Shown: positions 34,291-43,923, counted from the stretch's first letter. The stretch: 64,000 nucleotides of DNA from Hespellia sp. (GCA_028689735.1 JAQVCP010000001.1:1-64000); one strand, 5' to 3'. Notes: generated from the letters alone by a model not told the origin. A program made the numbers and translations.

Positions 34291-34414
34291 GACAGCCATC
34301 CCTCTTTCCTTTACATTTCTTTTTGCTATTTCCCACTATATTCTAAATAGCAGGTAAAGTCAATCATGGATTTTTGTCTGTTACATTCTTCCCTAAACTT
34401 TCATTTAAAGACTT

Positions 34415-36472
34415 TTATATCTCTGTCTTCTCTACCGCATCATATGCCTGCTGATAGAAATACTCCTGAGAATTCACTGGTGATTCACTGTTTGTCTCAA
34501 GTACATACTCGCCGTATGCATTTTCTCTTCTTGCCTGTTGGTTATCACTGAGCATGGTGATGAACATCTCCTGCAGCTGTGCCTTTAATTTCTCGTCCTC
34601 AATTGGGGCCGCAACCTCTACACGGCGCACGGTATTTCTTGTCATATAGTCCGCTGACGCAATGTAGACTTTCTCTCTTCCGTCACATCCAAAGATATAG
34701 ATTCTGGAATGCTCCAGGAAACGTCCTACAATACTAAGGACCTGAATATTATCGGTCTTACCTGGTACTCCCGGCACCAGACAGCAGATACCGCGGATGA
34801 CCATATCAATCTTAACCCCTGCGCAGGAAGCCTCGATCAGCTTGTCAATGATTTTCTTGTCCGTCAGGGAGTTCAGCTTCAAACCGATGTATGCATTTTC
34901 CCCATTTGCTGCGTGCTCCATCTCCTGTTCAATCATTCTAATGACTTTATTCTGGAGACATTTAGGCGCAACCAGTAATTTCTCGGTTTCTTCCACGACT
35001 TCTCCCATAGAAAGTGCCTGGAATACCTTGGATGCTTCGATTCCGATATCCACATTTGCCGTCATCAGTGAAAGGTCTGTGTACAGTCGGGAAGTCTTCT
35101 CATTGTAGTTGCCAGTACCGATCTGAGTGATATATGTAATCTGCCCTTCCTCTTTTTTTGTTATCTGGCATAATTTGGAGTGTACCTTGTATCCGTCCAG
35201 ACCGTAGATGACACGACATCCGGCATCCTCCAGTCTTCTAGACCATTCAATGTTGTTCTCCTCATCAAAACGGGCACGGAGCTCCACAAGAACTACCACT
35301 TCTTTACCATTCTCCGCAGCTTCAATCAGTGCCTCAATTACTTTACTCTGTTTCGCCACACGGTACAGCGTCATCTTGATAGAAACCACGTTTTTATCCG
35401 TTGCCGCTTCATTGAGCAGGTGAAGAAATGGACGAATGCTTTCATATGGGTAGGATAGCAGCTTATCGCTCTCCTGAATCTGCTTGATGATGGATTCACC
35501 ATCTACAAACTGCGGCGATTTCTGCGGAACACGTTTTTCATAGAATAATTCTGATTTCTTTCTCACAATGTCCTGAATCTGGAATACAAAGGACAGATCG
35601 AGTGCTGCATTGTTCTGGAATACTCTTGATTTTTCCAGTTCCAGATATTCACATAAAGTTTCTACCACGTTTCCATCCATCTCGCGGGACATTTCCAGTC
35701 TTACCGGAGTCAGCTTTTTACGTCTTTTAATTACGTCTGCCATAAATTCACGGTAATCTAGGTCTTCATCGTACAGTGCATCTGCATCGATATCTGCATT
35801 CCGGGTCACACGGATCAGCGACTTTCCTTTTACCATGTAGCCTGCAAATACCTTGGGCATATAGTGAAGAATCAACTCTTCTGAAAGCATGTAGTTTCCC
35901 GGTTTTCCAGGAATTCCAATCAGGCGAGGTACTCCGCCGCTGGTACACGGAATAATACCCAGTCTCTCTTTTCCGTTCTTGGTCTCCAAAATGACTACGG
36001 CATAGATTTCTTTATTTCTGAGGAATGGGAATGGCTGTCTTTTTCCAACGATTGTCGGTGAGATAATTGGAGCAATCTCTGCCTCAAAATAGGCTTCCAG
36101 AAGCTGACTTTCTTCCTCTCCAATTTTCTGGAAGTTCGCAAGTCTTGCACCATGTTCTTCCAACTCTTCCATGATTTCCTGATAGACATTATCTTTTCTG
36201 CGGTTTAATTTCTTCACCTGCTTTATAATGGCATCAATCTGCTCTTTGGATGTCAGATTCGTCTTATTGTCACGAATGCTCTCGTTGACCAGCATCTGAT
36301 CCTGAAGCGAACCTACGCGCACCATAAAAAATTCATCCAGATTGCTCTGGAAAATAGATGCGAAAGTCAGGCGCTCACACAGCGGTACGTCCTTGCGCTC
36401 AGCTTCCTCCAGTACTCTCTCGTTGAACTTTACCCAGGACAGCTCACGATTCATATACATTTCTTCACTCAT
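34415..36472 (-). CDS. ppk: Polyphosphate kinase 1
   Basis: 685 aa, four-domain PPK1 that makes polyphosphate from ATP. N-terminal MNRELSWVKFNERVLEEA, then IMVKGKSLIRVTRN. The two phospholipase-D-like halves hold the autophosphorylated His in VHSKLCQI (about 430) and the second His in FLEHSRIYIFG (about 590). The ATG at 36470-36472 is chosen over one six codons upstream because GGAGG is at usable distance only for it. Monocistronic; a dispersed repeat copy lies about 50 nt upstream of the start. Confidence 0.95.
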   Translation of the reverse strand: MSEEMYMNRELSWVKFNERVLEEAERKDVPLCERLTFASIFQSNLDEFFMVRVGSLQDQMLVNESIRDNKTNLTSKEQIDAIIKQVKKLNRRKDNVYQEIMEELEEHGARLANFQKIGEEESQLLEAYFEAEIAPIISPTIVGKRQPFPFLRNKEIYAVVILETKNGKERLGIIPCTSGGVPRLIGIPGKPGNYMLSEELILHYMPKVFAGYMVKGKSLIRVTRNADIDADALYDEDLDYREFMADVIKRRKKLTPVRLEMSREMDGNVVETLCEYLELEKSRVFQNNAALDLSFVFQIQDIVRKKSELFYEKRVPQKSPQFVDGESIIKQIQESDKLLSYPYESIRPFLHLLNEAATDKNVVSIKMTLYRVAKQSKVIEALIEAAENGKEVVVLVELRARFDEENNIEWSRRLEDAGCRVIYGLDGYKVHSKLCQITKKEEGQITYITQIGTGNYNEKTSRLYTDLSLMTANVDIGIEASKVFQALSMGEVVEETEKLLVAPKCLQNKVIRMIEQEMEHAANGENAYIGLKLNSLTDKKIIDKLIEASCAGVKIDMVIRGICCLVPGVPGKTDNIQVLSIVGRFLEHSRIYIFGCDGREKVYIASADYMTRNTVRRVEVAAPIEDEKLKAQLQEMFITMLSDNQQARRENAYGEYVLETNSESPVNSQEYFYQQAYDAVEKTEI

Positions 36473-36522
36473 GTTCCCTAAATCCTCCATATCTTTTGTT
36501 TATTTTTCATAGCCTTATTTGA

Positions 36523-36568
36523 GTGTAAAAGCGAATATTTGCAATCCACTTTGCTGCTTGCCTGATAA
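36523..36568 (-). repeat. Dispersed intergenic repeat, family 1 (copy 5)
   Basis: In transcript sense GCAAGCAGCAAAGTGGATTG, then CAAATATTCGC. It ends about 50 nt before the ppk start. Confidence 0.6.
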
Positions 36569-36592
36569 GATTCATCTATCTCACACAAAAAA

Positions 36593-36643
36593 GCACCCAG
36601 ACTATAAAATGACATTTTTACATGAGTATCATAGTCGGAGTGC
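36593..36643 (-). terminator. Terminator after the glycerate kinase gene
   Basis: GCACCCAGACTAT and ATAGTCGGAGTGC form a long interrupted stem, followed on the minus strand by TTTTTTG. It lies about 45 nt after the glycerate kinase stop. Confidence 0.75.
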
Positions 36644-36688
36644 GTAAAATATAAGGTATGTTGCATGTTAAATTTTTGTTAAATCTTT

Positions 36689-37855
36689 TTACAATTGGTT
36701 CATTCCTCCCAATTGATCTCTTCCCGTATAAATCAGACGAAAAGCCTGTTCCACTGTGTCAACCATATTTTCTTTTGCGTTTTCCCGTTTCATCGCTTCT
36801 TCCAGTGTGCTGATTCTTCTAAGAATAGGGAAAAATGCATCGATTCCATTTTCATTACAGGCCACGGCCTCCTTTGTCACACTTCCTGCAAATGCAATCA
36901 CCGGTTTGCCATAGACTTTTGCGAGCTTTGCCACTCCGACAGGAGCTTTTCCCATTGCAGTCTGGAAATCCATCTGTCCTTCTCCCGTCACAACCCAGTC
37001 CGCATCCTTTACATATTCATCCAGCCTGGTCTCATCCAATACAATCTTGATTCCTGATTCCAATACAGCATTCGTATAGGTAAGAAATGCAAAGCCCAGT
37101 CCGCCTGCTGCTCCGGTCCCTTCCTGCTTCGCATCTGCATTCGGGAATTTTTCTATGGAAAGTTCCGCGTATTCTCCAAGCCATTTGTCCATCTGCATAA
37201 TCATGGAAGGGGTGGCACCTTTCTGCGGTCCGTAGACTGCGCTTGCCCCATTTTCCCCGCAAAGAGGATTGTTCACATCACATGCAATCTTAAATTCACA
37301 TTCGAAGAGCTCCGGCAGCACTTTTTCATCGCTGATTGTATCCAGAATCTCCAGTGCCTTTGCACCAAATGGAATCTGATTTCCTTCTTTGTCCGTAAAG
37401 CTATAGCCCAGTGCCTGAAGCATGCCGACACCGCCATCGTTGGTGGCACTTCCACCGATTCCCACAATGAATCTCCGGCAGCCTTTCTGGATGGCATCGC
37501 GAATGACCTCTCCCACTCCATAGGTCGTCGTATTTAGTGGATTTCTCTGCTCTGCGGGTACCAGAGTGATTCCTGCCGCTCCGGACATTTCCACGACAGC
37601 AGTCTTCGTCTTATCGATGATACCGTACTCGCATTCTACCGGATTTCCAAGAGGTCCTGTCACCATTACCTTCTGGATGCGTCCGTTCATTCCGGCAACC
37701 AGAGCCTCCACCGTTCCTTCGCCACCGTCTGCCAGCGGTCTTACAATCACCTCTGCATCCTTGTCCACTCGGTGCACACCGTCTGCAATTGCGTATCCTG
37801 CCTCCATGGATGAAAGACTTCCCTTTAATGAATCGATTGCTACTACTACCTTCAT
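36689..37855 (-). CDS. Glycerate 2-kinase, GlxK/GarK family
   Basis: 388 aa from the ATG at 37853-37855 (AGGAGG 8 nt upstream; an ATG two codons earlier is too close). MKVVVAIDSLKGSLSSMEAG and RPLADGGEGTVEAL at the N-terminus, GIGGSATNDGGVGMLQALG (near 130) and GLGFAFLTYTNA mark the type-1 glycerate kinase fold. It phosphorylates D-glycerate to 2-phosphoglycerate, feeding glycolysis. Divergent from a CdaR-type regulator, the usual activator of glycerate and sugar-diacid genes. Confidence 0.93.
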   Translation of the reverse strand: MKVVVAIDSLKGSLSSMEAGYAIADGVHRVDKDAEVIVRPLADGGEGTVEALVAGMNGRIQKVMVTGPLGNPVECEYGIIDKTKTAVVEMSGAAGITLVPAEQRNPLNTTTYGVGEVIRDAIQKGCRRFIVGIGGSATNDGGVGMLQALGYSFTDKEGNQIPFGAKALEILDTISDEKVLPELFECEFKIACDVNNPLCGENGASAVYGPQKGATPSMIMQMDKWLGEYAELSIEKFPNADAKQEGTGAAGGLGFAFLTYTNAVLESGIKIVLDETRLDEYVKDADWVVTGEGQMDFQTAMGKAPVGVAKLAKVYGKPVIAFAGSVTKEAVACNENGIDAFFPILRRISTLEEAMKRENAKENMVDTVEQAFRLIYTGRDQLGGMNQL

Positions 37856-37905
37856 TTTCATTTCCTCCTTCTTGTTGATACTAATATATCAAATTTATTG
37901 TGGAA

Positions 37906-37981
37906 ATTATATATTACTCATAATATGCTATACAATATTTATTCCCACACATTTGTTACCCATAACATTTTATGATATAAT
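37906..37981. promoter_or_regulatory. Divergent promoters of glycerate kinase and cdaR-like genes
   Basis: Minus: TTGTAT (37930-37935), 18 nt, TATAAT (37906-37911). Plus: TTGTTA (37953-37958), 17 nt, TATAAT (37976-37981). Only 17 nt separate the two -35 boxes, a likely binding place for the CdaR-type regulator. Confidence 0.65.
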
Positions 37982-38037
37982 GAATAAATCAGACACCGTT
38001 TTCTTACACTACTTTTTCCAGAAAAATGAGGTACCCT

Positions 38038-39117
38038 ATGATAAAAAGAATTGACGCGCAGCTGGCGCAGCAAATTGTTGACACCGTCAAGGATGTCTGC
38101 GGACAAAATATCAACTTCATCGAGCCATCGGGAATGATACTGGCAAGTACTGATAAGAAAAGAATTGATACTTTCCACGAAATCGGACAGAAGGCTGCCA
38201 TGACACGGACTGCCATTGAGGTCGGTGCCGATGATGACTTTTCCGGCACACAAAAGGGAATCAACGTTCCCATCCGTTACAATCAGGAACTCCTTGCAGT
38301 CATTGGAATCACGGGCATTCCAGACGAGGTGCGCAAATTCGCTTATCTGGCAGAGCGTATTACCACGCTCTTAATCCGGGAAAAGGAGCTGGGGTCACTC
38401 AGCCGCAACCAGGCCGACAAGAAGCAGTTCATTATTGATTCCCTGATTCGCAAGGAGACTGTGAATCATGACTATCTGATGGAATGTCTCACCAGCTTTC
38501 ACATCGATATCAAGAGCCAGAAGCGGATGTTCCTCATCCAGGTCAATCCAAGATACAACCCGACAAATCTTTCCTTTATTGAACAGAAAATCGAGCAGCT
38601 TTTTGAAAAGCTTCACCTCTCGCTCTACACCTTCCATTATCCCAACGAATACCTGGTCGTCATGGAAGCCTGCTCTCTGGAAATGTTTTCCCCTTCTTTC
38701 AAAAAATTTGCCGCAAACCACAGCGAGCTTCTTCAGATTGGCATTGGAAAGACCTGTTCCATTTACCAGCTTGCAGACTCTTACCACAGTGCGCGCATTG
38801 CTCTGACCAGTCTGACCGACAAGAACGAAAACTATGCACTGTTCGATGATCTCACACTGGAGATTGTCCTTTCCAATATCAATGAGAACAACCGGGAAGA
38901 ATTCCAGCGCAAAACGATTCAGAATTTATCCGCTGATGACATTGCCCTGCTGCGGACATATTTTGATGAAAATATGTCTCTTGCCGCAACCAGCACCCGA
39001 CTCTTCCTGCATAAAAATACCGTGCAATACAAATTAAACCACATTTACGAAAAATGTGGTTTCAATCCCCGGAGCTTCCAGGACGCTGTTCTATTGTATC
39101 TCGCCATAAAAATGTGA
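38038..39117 (+). CDS. CdaR-family sugar diacid/glycerate regulator
   Basis: 359 aa. An N-terminal putative sugar-diacid recognition domain (IDAQLAQQIVDTVKDVCGQNINFIEPSGMILASTD, about 3-140) and a C-terminal PucR-type helix-turn-helix (LAATSTRLFLHKNTVQYKLNHIYEKCG, about 320-345). Members activate glycerate, glucarate or galactarate genes when diacid or glycerate is bound. The ATG at 38038 follows GAGG; the one at 38026 overlaps that site and is rejected. It is divergent from glycerate kinase, its likely target. Confidence 0.9.
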   Translation: MIKRIDAQLAQQIVDTVKDVCGQNINFIEPSGMILASTDKKRIDTFHEIGQKAAMTRTAIEVGADDDFSGTQKGINVPIRYNQELLAVIGITGIPDEVRKFAYLAERITTLLIREKELGSLSRNQADKKQFIIDSLIRKETVNHDYLMECLTSFHIDIKSQKRMFLIQVNPRYNPTNLSFIEQKIEQLFEKLHLSLYTFHYPNEYLVVMEACSLEMFSPSFKKFAANHSELLQIGIGKTCSIYQLADSYHSARIALTSLTDKNENYALFDDLTLEIVLSNINENNREEFQRKTIQNLSADDIALLRTYFDENMSLAATSTRLFLHKNTVQYKLNHIYEKCGFNPRSFQDAVLLYLAIKM

Positions 39118-39214
39118 GAAGCTGTATCTGCTGATGATTTCACTGTAAAAATGTGATGAACCGTGTCTCCGATGATTTTGCTATAAACAGATGACGGATT
39201 ATACCTGCCGATGA

Positions 39215-39817
39215 TTACTTATCAGAAAAAAGTATCAGCCCTCCGCGTTCTTTGTGCCCTGTATCCCAAAGTTCTTCCAGGGAGAGCCACTGCGCTTCCC
39301 CGTAGGTCACAGTCTTTACCCGAAAAGCATCCGGCGTCTCCTCATAGCCCATGAGCAGAAACCAGTGCCAGACATATTCTTTCATCTTCGGATTTTTGTG
39401 GTACAGAACCAGACATGGAATGGGATACTTTGCATCAATCTGCTTTTTTACAGCTTTCTTTGCCGCTTCCGCAGGCTCATGTCCAGAAAATGGCACCATC
39501 TTGAGCGTAGTATTTCCCACATCTTCGAAATATTTTCCTGCACCTTCCATATATAATTCCAGAGTGTTAATTCCGGACATTCTAGGTCTCAGGTAAGGCT
39601 TTAGTATCTTTGTAAAACTGATAAAATCGGATTTTTCCACATGGTCTGCATTGTATGGATATAATTCATGCCATCCCCTATATCTTGAAAAATAGATACT
39701 GCTGTCGCACACGGTAACCGCAGCACATCCGCCCATGCGCATCATCAAATCGTGGAGCCAGTCCTGGTTCCCACCATAAGAAGTTCCAATTGTATAAAAT
39801 GGTAATTCATGTTTCAT
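39215..39817 (-). CDS. Hypothetical protein with C39-like cysteine-peptidase traits
   Basis: 200 aa. Not firmly recognised. GGNQDWLHDLMMRMGGCAAVT (about 15-35) and YVWHWFLLMGYEE (about 148-160) resemble the C39-like (papain-fold) pattern of a Cys in G-C-A-A and a His in HW-x3-GY, with Gln18 as a possible oxyanion residue and Cys31/His151 as the pair. An Asp or Asn partner is not clear. No signal peptide. It is the last gene of the thi operon, 82 nt after tenI, so a role around thiazole sulfur chemistry or simply co-transcription is possible. Confidence 0.55.
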   Translation of the reverse strand: MKHELPFYTIGTSYGGNQDWLHDLMMRMGGCAAVTVCDSSIYFSRYRGWHELYPYNADHVEKSDFISFTKILKPYLRPRMSGINTLELYMEGAGKYFEDVGNTTLKMVPFSGHEPAEAAKKAVKKQIDAKYPIPCLVLYHKNPKMKEYVWHWFLLMGYEETPDAFRVKTVTYGEAQWLSLEELWDTGHKERGGLILFSDK

Positions 39818-39899
39818 GTCTTGTCTAATCTCCTTCAGACCGCATAAACAGCCAAAAGATAGCGCTCTTTATAAACTCCGCGCCTCTCTCGCCATACGG

Positions 39900-40595
39900 T
39901 TAGGAAAGATTATAACAGAACTTTTTGATTTCTTCCACTGTTACATTCATAAATCCAGACATTACACAAACTCCGGACGCCCCACATGCCATAACCTGCT
40001 GTACATTCTGCCCGGTAATTCCACCGATTGCAAAAACAGGAATCTCTACCTGGTCTGCGACTTCCCGCAAGAATTCCAGCCCCCGTCCCGGTAGCCCCTT
40101 CTTACAGTCTGTCAGGAAAATGTGCCCGGCTGTCACATAGGATGCGCCGCACGCTTCTGCTTCCTTTGCCTCCTCCACGGAGTGAATGGAAATGCCCAGC
40201 GTCTCAAAACCACCCAGCTTTTCCCGTTGATTCTCGCAGGAGCATTGCTTTCCCGTCCCCACTGCGGACATAGTTTCCCTTCTGAGCATGGAATTTTGCG
40301 CATAGGATTTTGCCACCGAAAGAGGCAGGTGAATCGACCGGGCGTGAAGGCGTTCTGCCACATTTACAAAGCTGTGAAGAGAACACTCCGTTCCATAGTC
40401 CGCGCAGACAGCAAGAACCCGCCTTGCAAGTGCTTCATAGGCTTCCTCGGACAAATCTTTTTCCCGCAGAATAATGCGTCCCACGCCGCCCTGGCAAAGG
40501 TGCTCAATTTGTGTCAGAAAATCTCCCCGGCATAATTTTCTGTTGGTCACAGCAATTACTTTTTTCTGCACATTCCATGTACTTATCTTTTCCAT
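39900..40595 (-). CDS. tenI: TenI-like thiazole tautomerase (ThiE paralogue)
   Basis: 231 aa TIM barrel of the ThiE/TenI family. The C-terminal half is TenI-like: ISIHSVEEAKEAEACGASYV, AGHIFLTDCKKGLPGRGLEF, with the His of the catalytic GH motif, and IPVFAIGGITGQNVQQV. It lacks the ThiE pyrophosphate motif seen at 9.8-10.4 kb. TenI aromatises the thiazole tautomer made by ThiG. A 20-25 residue insertion (about 110-130) is unusual. The ATG at 40595 has GAGG 9 nt upstream. It follows thiH. Confidence 0.85.
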   Translation of the reverse strand: MEKISTWNVQKKVIAVTNRKLCRGDFLTQIEHLCQGGVGRIILREKDLSEEAYEALARRVLAVCADYGTECSLHSFVNVAERLHARSIHLPLSVAKSYAQNSMLRRETMSAVGTGKQCSCENQREKLGGFETLGISIHSVEEAKEAEACGASYVTAGHIFLTDCKKGLPGRGLEFLREVADQVEIPVFAIGGITGQNVQQVMACGASGVCVMSGFMNVTVEEIKKFCYNLS

Positions 40596-40663
40596 TGTCC
40601 CCATCCTCTTCTGCTTGTTTCAGGTATTTCTTTATTCCGATATATTCTGCTTCCAGAGATTAC

Positions 40664-41875
40664 CTACACATAGATATAATCACTCATTACCGGCTGCAGT
40701 CCCTGCTCAAGAATCGCATCATACACCTGCTTGACACTTCTTCCGTCGGAGATTTCAAACTGTTCATCTCCCTTTGCTTCGTCATCCTCGAGATGCTCTC
40801 CGATTCCCACAGATACTCCTGCTGAAATCTTTGTTGCCGCAATTTTAATCAGATTGTTGCGGACCCGCTCGCATTCTCTGGTGGAAATTGTGATGCTCGC
40901 AAATGGCATGAAAATGCGGTACGCAGTCACCACCTGCAGGAGCTGTCTCTCGTGCACATCCATTGGATTGATCTTGTCATTATTCAGGATGGGACGAAGC
41001 CGCGGGCAGGAAAATGCAATCTCCGCATGAGGATATTTACGCTGCAATAAATACGCGTGATATCCCGTTGCAAGAGCATCCTTTCTGAAATCATCCAGAC
41101 CAAGAAGTGCAGCGAAGCCTACCCCTCTCATGCCCCCCTTGATTGCACGCTCCTGTGCATCGAAACGATAAGGAAAAATCCGCTTATGCCCGGACAAATG
41201 TAAGGTCTCATATTTGTCCGAGTTATAGGTTTCCTGAAACACCGTCACATAATCCGCACCGCATTCATGCAGATATGCATATTCATCAGAGTTCATCGGA
41301 TAAACTTCCAGACCGATGACTTTAAAATATTTTCTTGCAATCTTGCAAGCCTCCCCGATATATTTCACATCAGACATCTTGCGGCTCTCACCTGTAAGAA
41401 TCAGAATTTCCTGAAGTCCTGACTCCGCGATGATCTTCATTTCTTCTTCAATCTGCTCTTCGTTCAGTTTGGCACGATTGATTTTATTGTGGCAGTTGAA
41501 TCCACAATAGATACAATAATTCTCACAATAATTTGCAATATAAATGGGCGTGAACATATAGGTGGAATTGCCAAAATGTTTTCTTGTTTCCAGCTGCGCC
41601 CTCTGTGCCATCTCCTCCAGAAACGGAAGGGCGGCGGGCGAAATGAGTGCTTCAAAATCTTCCGGACTGCATACGTCTGCGTCCAGCGCTCTCCTTACAT
41701 CCGTAGCCGTATAAGCTGTCTCATCATACTGCTGCATCCGGCTGATCACCTGGGATTGGATGTCGGAATCCAGCACTTCCATATCCGGAAGGTAGGTCAT
41801 ATGGTCAATTCGATTTTGCTTCTGAAGCTCTTTGATTTCCTCTGTCAAAATGCTTTCATTTACCTTGCTGCTCAT
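40664..41875 (-). CDS. thiH: 2-iminoacetate synthase ThiH (radical SAM)
   Basis: 403 aa. The radical-SAM cluster motif C-x3-C-x2-C is in YCENYCIYCGF (about 119-129). It cleaves tyrosine to dehydroglycine (2-iminoacetate) and p-cresol, the oxygen-sensitive anaerobic route to the thiazole. ADYVTVFQETYN and VGFAALLGLDDFRKDALATGYH are ThiH hallmarks. The ATG is two bases after the thiG stop, with AAGGAGGAGG inside the end of thiG. Confidence 0.95.
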   Translation of the reverse strand: MSSKVNESILTEEIKELQKQNRIDHMTYLPDMEVLDSDIQSQVISRMQQYDETAYTATDVRRALDADVCSPEDFEALISPAALPFLEEMAQRAQLETRKHFGNSTYMFTPIYIANYCENYCIYCGFNCHNKINRAKLNEEQIEEEMKIIAESGLQEILILTGESRKMSDVKYIGEACKIARKYFKVIGLEVYPMNSDEYAYLHECGADYVTVFQETYNSDKYETLHLSGHKRIFPYRFDAQERAIKGGMRGVGFAALLGLDDFRKDALATGYHAYLLQRKYPHAEIAFSCPRLRPILNNDKINPMDVHERQLLQVVTAYRIFMPFASITISTRECERVRNNLIKIAATKISAGVSVGIGEHLEDDEAKGDEQFEISDGRSVKQVYDAILEQGLQPVMSDYIYV

Positions 41876-41876
41876 C

Positions 41877-42671
41877 TTACGCCTCCTCCTTCTCTTTCAA
41901 AAATCCAGTCAATGGAGAGGAAGCCGCACTGCCTTTTTCAATGACACGTCCGAGTCCCGCAAGATAGGCCTCTCTTCCGGCTTCGATTGCCTTTTTAAAT
42001 GCCTGTGCCATCATCGGAATATTTCCTGCTGTCGCAATGGCAGTATTTGCCATGACTGCTGCCGCGCCCATTTCCATTGCCTGACATGCCTGAGACGGGC
42101 AGCCGATTCCTGCATCAACGATGACCGGAACATCCAGCTCGTCAATTAAAATCTGGATGAAGTCTTTGGTACAGATTCCTTTGTTGGAGCCGATTGGTGC
42201 ACCCAGCGGCATCACACAGGCAGCTCCCGCAGATACCAGATCCCTTGCGGCGTTAAGATCCGGGTACATATACGGCATGACAATAAAGCCTTCCTTTGCC
42301 AGAATCTCGGTTGCTTTGATGGTCTCATAATTATCTGGAAGCAGATATTTGGTATCGCGGATGACTTCCACTTTCACAAAATCCCCACAGCCTACTTCTC
42401 TTGATAATCTGGCAATACGCACTGCCTCCTCCGCGGTTCTGGCACCAGAGGTGTTTGGCAGAAGGGTAACTCCCTTCGGAATGTAATCCAGAATGTTGGT
42501 GTTTCCTTCATTCGCTCTGCGCAGCGCCAGTGTGATAATCTGTGCGCCTGCATTTTCCACTGCTGCCTCAATCAGATCCAGAGAATACTTTCCGGAGCCT
42601 AAGATAAATCTGGAATTGAATTCGTGTCCGCCTAATACAAATTTGTCTGTTTTTGTCTCTACTATTTTCAT
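41877..42671 (-). CDS. thiG: Thiazole synthase
   Basis: 264 aa TIM barrel. [29 protein letters not shown], the Schiff-base lysine in FVKVEVIRD (near 105) and [32 protein letters not shown] are diagnostic. It condenses 1-deoxy-D-xylulose 5-phosphate, dehydroglycine and ThiS-thiocarboxylate into the thiazole carboxylate. Between thiF and thiH in the operon. Confidence 0.95.
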   Translation of the reverse strand: MKIVETKTDKFVLGGHEFNSRFILGSGKYSLDLIEAAVENAGAQIITLALRRANEGNTNILDYIPKGVTLLPNTSGARTAEEAVRIARLSREVGCGDFVKVEVIRDTKYLLPDNYETIKATEILAKEGFIVMPYMYPDLNAARDLVSAGAACVMPLGAPIGSNKGICTKDFIQILIDELDVPVIVDAGIGCPSQACQAMEMGAAAVMANTAIATAGNIPMMAQAFKKAIEAGREAYLAGLGRVIEKGSAASSPLTGFLKEKEEA

Positions 42672-42812
42672 TATTGTTTTCCTCGTTTCTTTTCATCATT
42701 GCAATTTGCCGCTAATTTAATTACATTTCCGTGTATTCAACCGGCTGTTTATCTGTTCTCTTTCACAGATAAACAGCTTTCACTGTCAGCACGTTTTCAT
42801 AGGAAATGATTT

Positions 42813-43472
42813 TTATGGTTCTAATTCACCAACTAATATACGCAGTATCATATTGGCTTCATGGGCCGCGCATACGCCGACCCGCGGTGCTATCAGACTG
42901 AATCCACCCTCCAGTCCATTTGTCTCATCCCCGCAGAGATAAAAATGCTTCGTCACCTTTCGTGTGTGAATCAGATTGCTGCTGCCATAGCCAGCCATTC
43001 CCGAAGCCGCCACCAGAATTTTTTCCGGGTACATCTCTTCAAAAAAAATGTCAGTGAGCATTGCTTTTTCTTCCGGTCTGTCAAATGCCTCGCAGACAAT
43101 CTCCTCCCCTGCAAATAGTCCTTTTGCATTTTCCGGTGTGATTTTCACTGTATCAGATATAATCTCCAGATAGGGGTTGATGTCCAGGAGAATCTCTGTG
43201 AGTGCCTCTGTCTTTTCCCGCCCAATGTCTCTTGCACGGTACTGCTGACGGTTCAGATTGCTGATGTCCACCTTGTCAAAATCAATCAAATGAAGGTGCC
43301 CTACCCCGGCGCGCGCCAGTGCAACCGCAACCGTTGAACCAAGACCTCCGAGTCCTGCAATCGCCACCCGTCCTGCGGCAAGTTTTTCCTGTATTTCGCT
43401 AGTATGACGCTCGCATAATGCCTGGTAAATTTCTTCTTTTGTCGGTATCATTACTTCTTTTGTCGATATCAT
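42813..43472 (-). CDS. thiF: ThiF-family adenylyltransferase
   Basis: 219 aa. The E1-like Rossmann fold has GLGGLGSTVAVALARAGVGHL (near 39-59), DFDKVDISNLNRQQYRARDIG and VCEAFDRPEEKAM. It adenylates the C-terminal glycine of ThiS for thiocarboxylation; this clade is a short ThiF/MoeB variant without the zinc-binding C-terminal domain. Start uncertain: the ATG at 43470-43472 follows AAAGGA, but ATGs at 43511 and 43451 are in frame. A 21-nt near-duplicate at the 5' end codes for the repeated MI-x-TKE. Confidence 0.88.
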   Translation of the reverse strand: MISTKEVMIPTKEEIYQALCERHTSEIQEKLAAGRVAIAGLGGLGSTVAVALARAGVGHLHLIDFDKVDISNLNRQQYRARDIGREKTEALTEILLDINPYLEIISDTVKITPENAKGLFAGEEIVCEAFDRPEEKAMLTDIFFEEMYPEKILVAASGMAGYGSSNLIHTRKVTKHFYLCGDETNGLEGGFSLIAPRVGVCAAHEANMILRILVGELEP

Positions 43473-43523
43473 TTCTGTTAAATTCCTTTCATTCACTTTG
43501 GGCCTTATCATACAAAGTCAGTC

Positions 43524-43724
43524 TCACCCTCCACCTACGAATGTCACGATTTCCAAAGTATCATACTCACTGAGTATCCGACTTTCGTACTGTGATTTTG
43601 GAAGAATCTCTTCATTTAATTCCACTGCGATTTTCTTCTTTTCATAGCCCAGCTTCTCGATACACTGTTCCATGGTAGTATCTTTGGGCATTTCTTCTTT
43701 TTTCCCGTTTACATAAATAGTCAT
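43524..43724 (-). CDS. thiS: ThiS sulfur carrier protein
   Basis: 66 aa ubiquitin-like sulfur carrier. MTIYVNGKKEEMPKDTTMEQCIEKLG and the C-terminal EIVTFVGGG; the last glycine is the adenylation/thiocarboxylation site (three terminal glycines here, two is usual). Ribosome binding site AAAGGAGGAAAGCCAGG. First gene of thiSFGH, downstream of the thiC terminator. Confidence 0.93.
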   Translation of the reverse strand: MTIYVNGKKEEMPKDTTMEQCIEKLGYEKKKIAVELNEEILPKSQYESRILSEYDTLEIVTFVGGG

Positions 43725-43746
43725 CCTGGCTTTCCTCCTTTATCTC

Positions 43747-43777
43747 GTAAAGTGAACACGCACAATCCGCCTTACTG
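43747..43777 (-). repeat. Dispersed intergenic repeat, family 1 (copy 6, diverged)
   Basis: In transcript sense CAGTAAGGCGGATTGTGCG, then TGTTCACTTTAC. It sits directly before the thiS ribosome binding site and is closest to copy 1 (419-462). Confidence 0.5.
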
Positions 43778-43838
43778 TTTTTTTGTGAACATCCCGTTCT
43801 TCTTTCGGCTGATTTTCTTACTTTCTTCTAAAAAAACG

Positions 43839-43884
43839 GTTCACAAAAGACTACACCCGCGGTGGTGTACCCCTTCATGAACCT
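43839..43884 (-). terminator. Intra-operon terminator between thiC and thiS
   Basis: Nested stems GGTTCA/TGAACC and TACACC/GGTGTA (43852-43869), followed on the minus strand by GTTTTTTTAG. It may reduce thiSFGH expression relative to thiC; no second TPP riboswitch was found after it. Confidence 0.7.
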
Positions 43885-43923
43885 TTGATTCACTCTACGT
43901 TTTCACATATAGATGTTCTTTGA

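Noticed and set aside
39900-40595. A second true thiamin phosphate synthase
   Set aside because: The GH-x-F-x-TDCKKGL segment and neighbouring thiH/thiG point to TenI; the ThiE pyrophosphate motif is in the gene at 9785-10411 instead.
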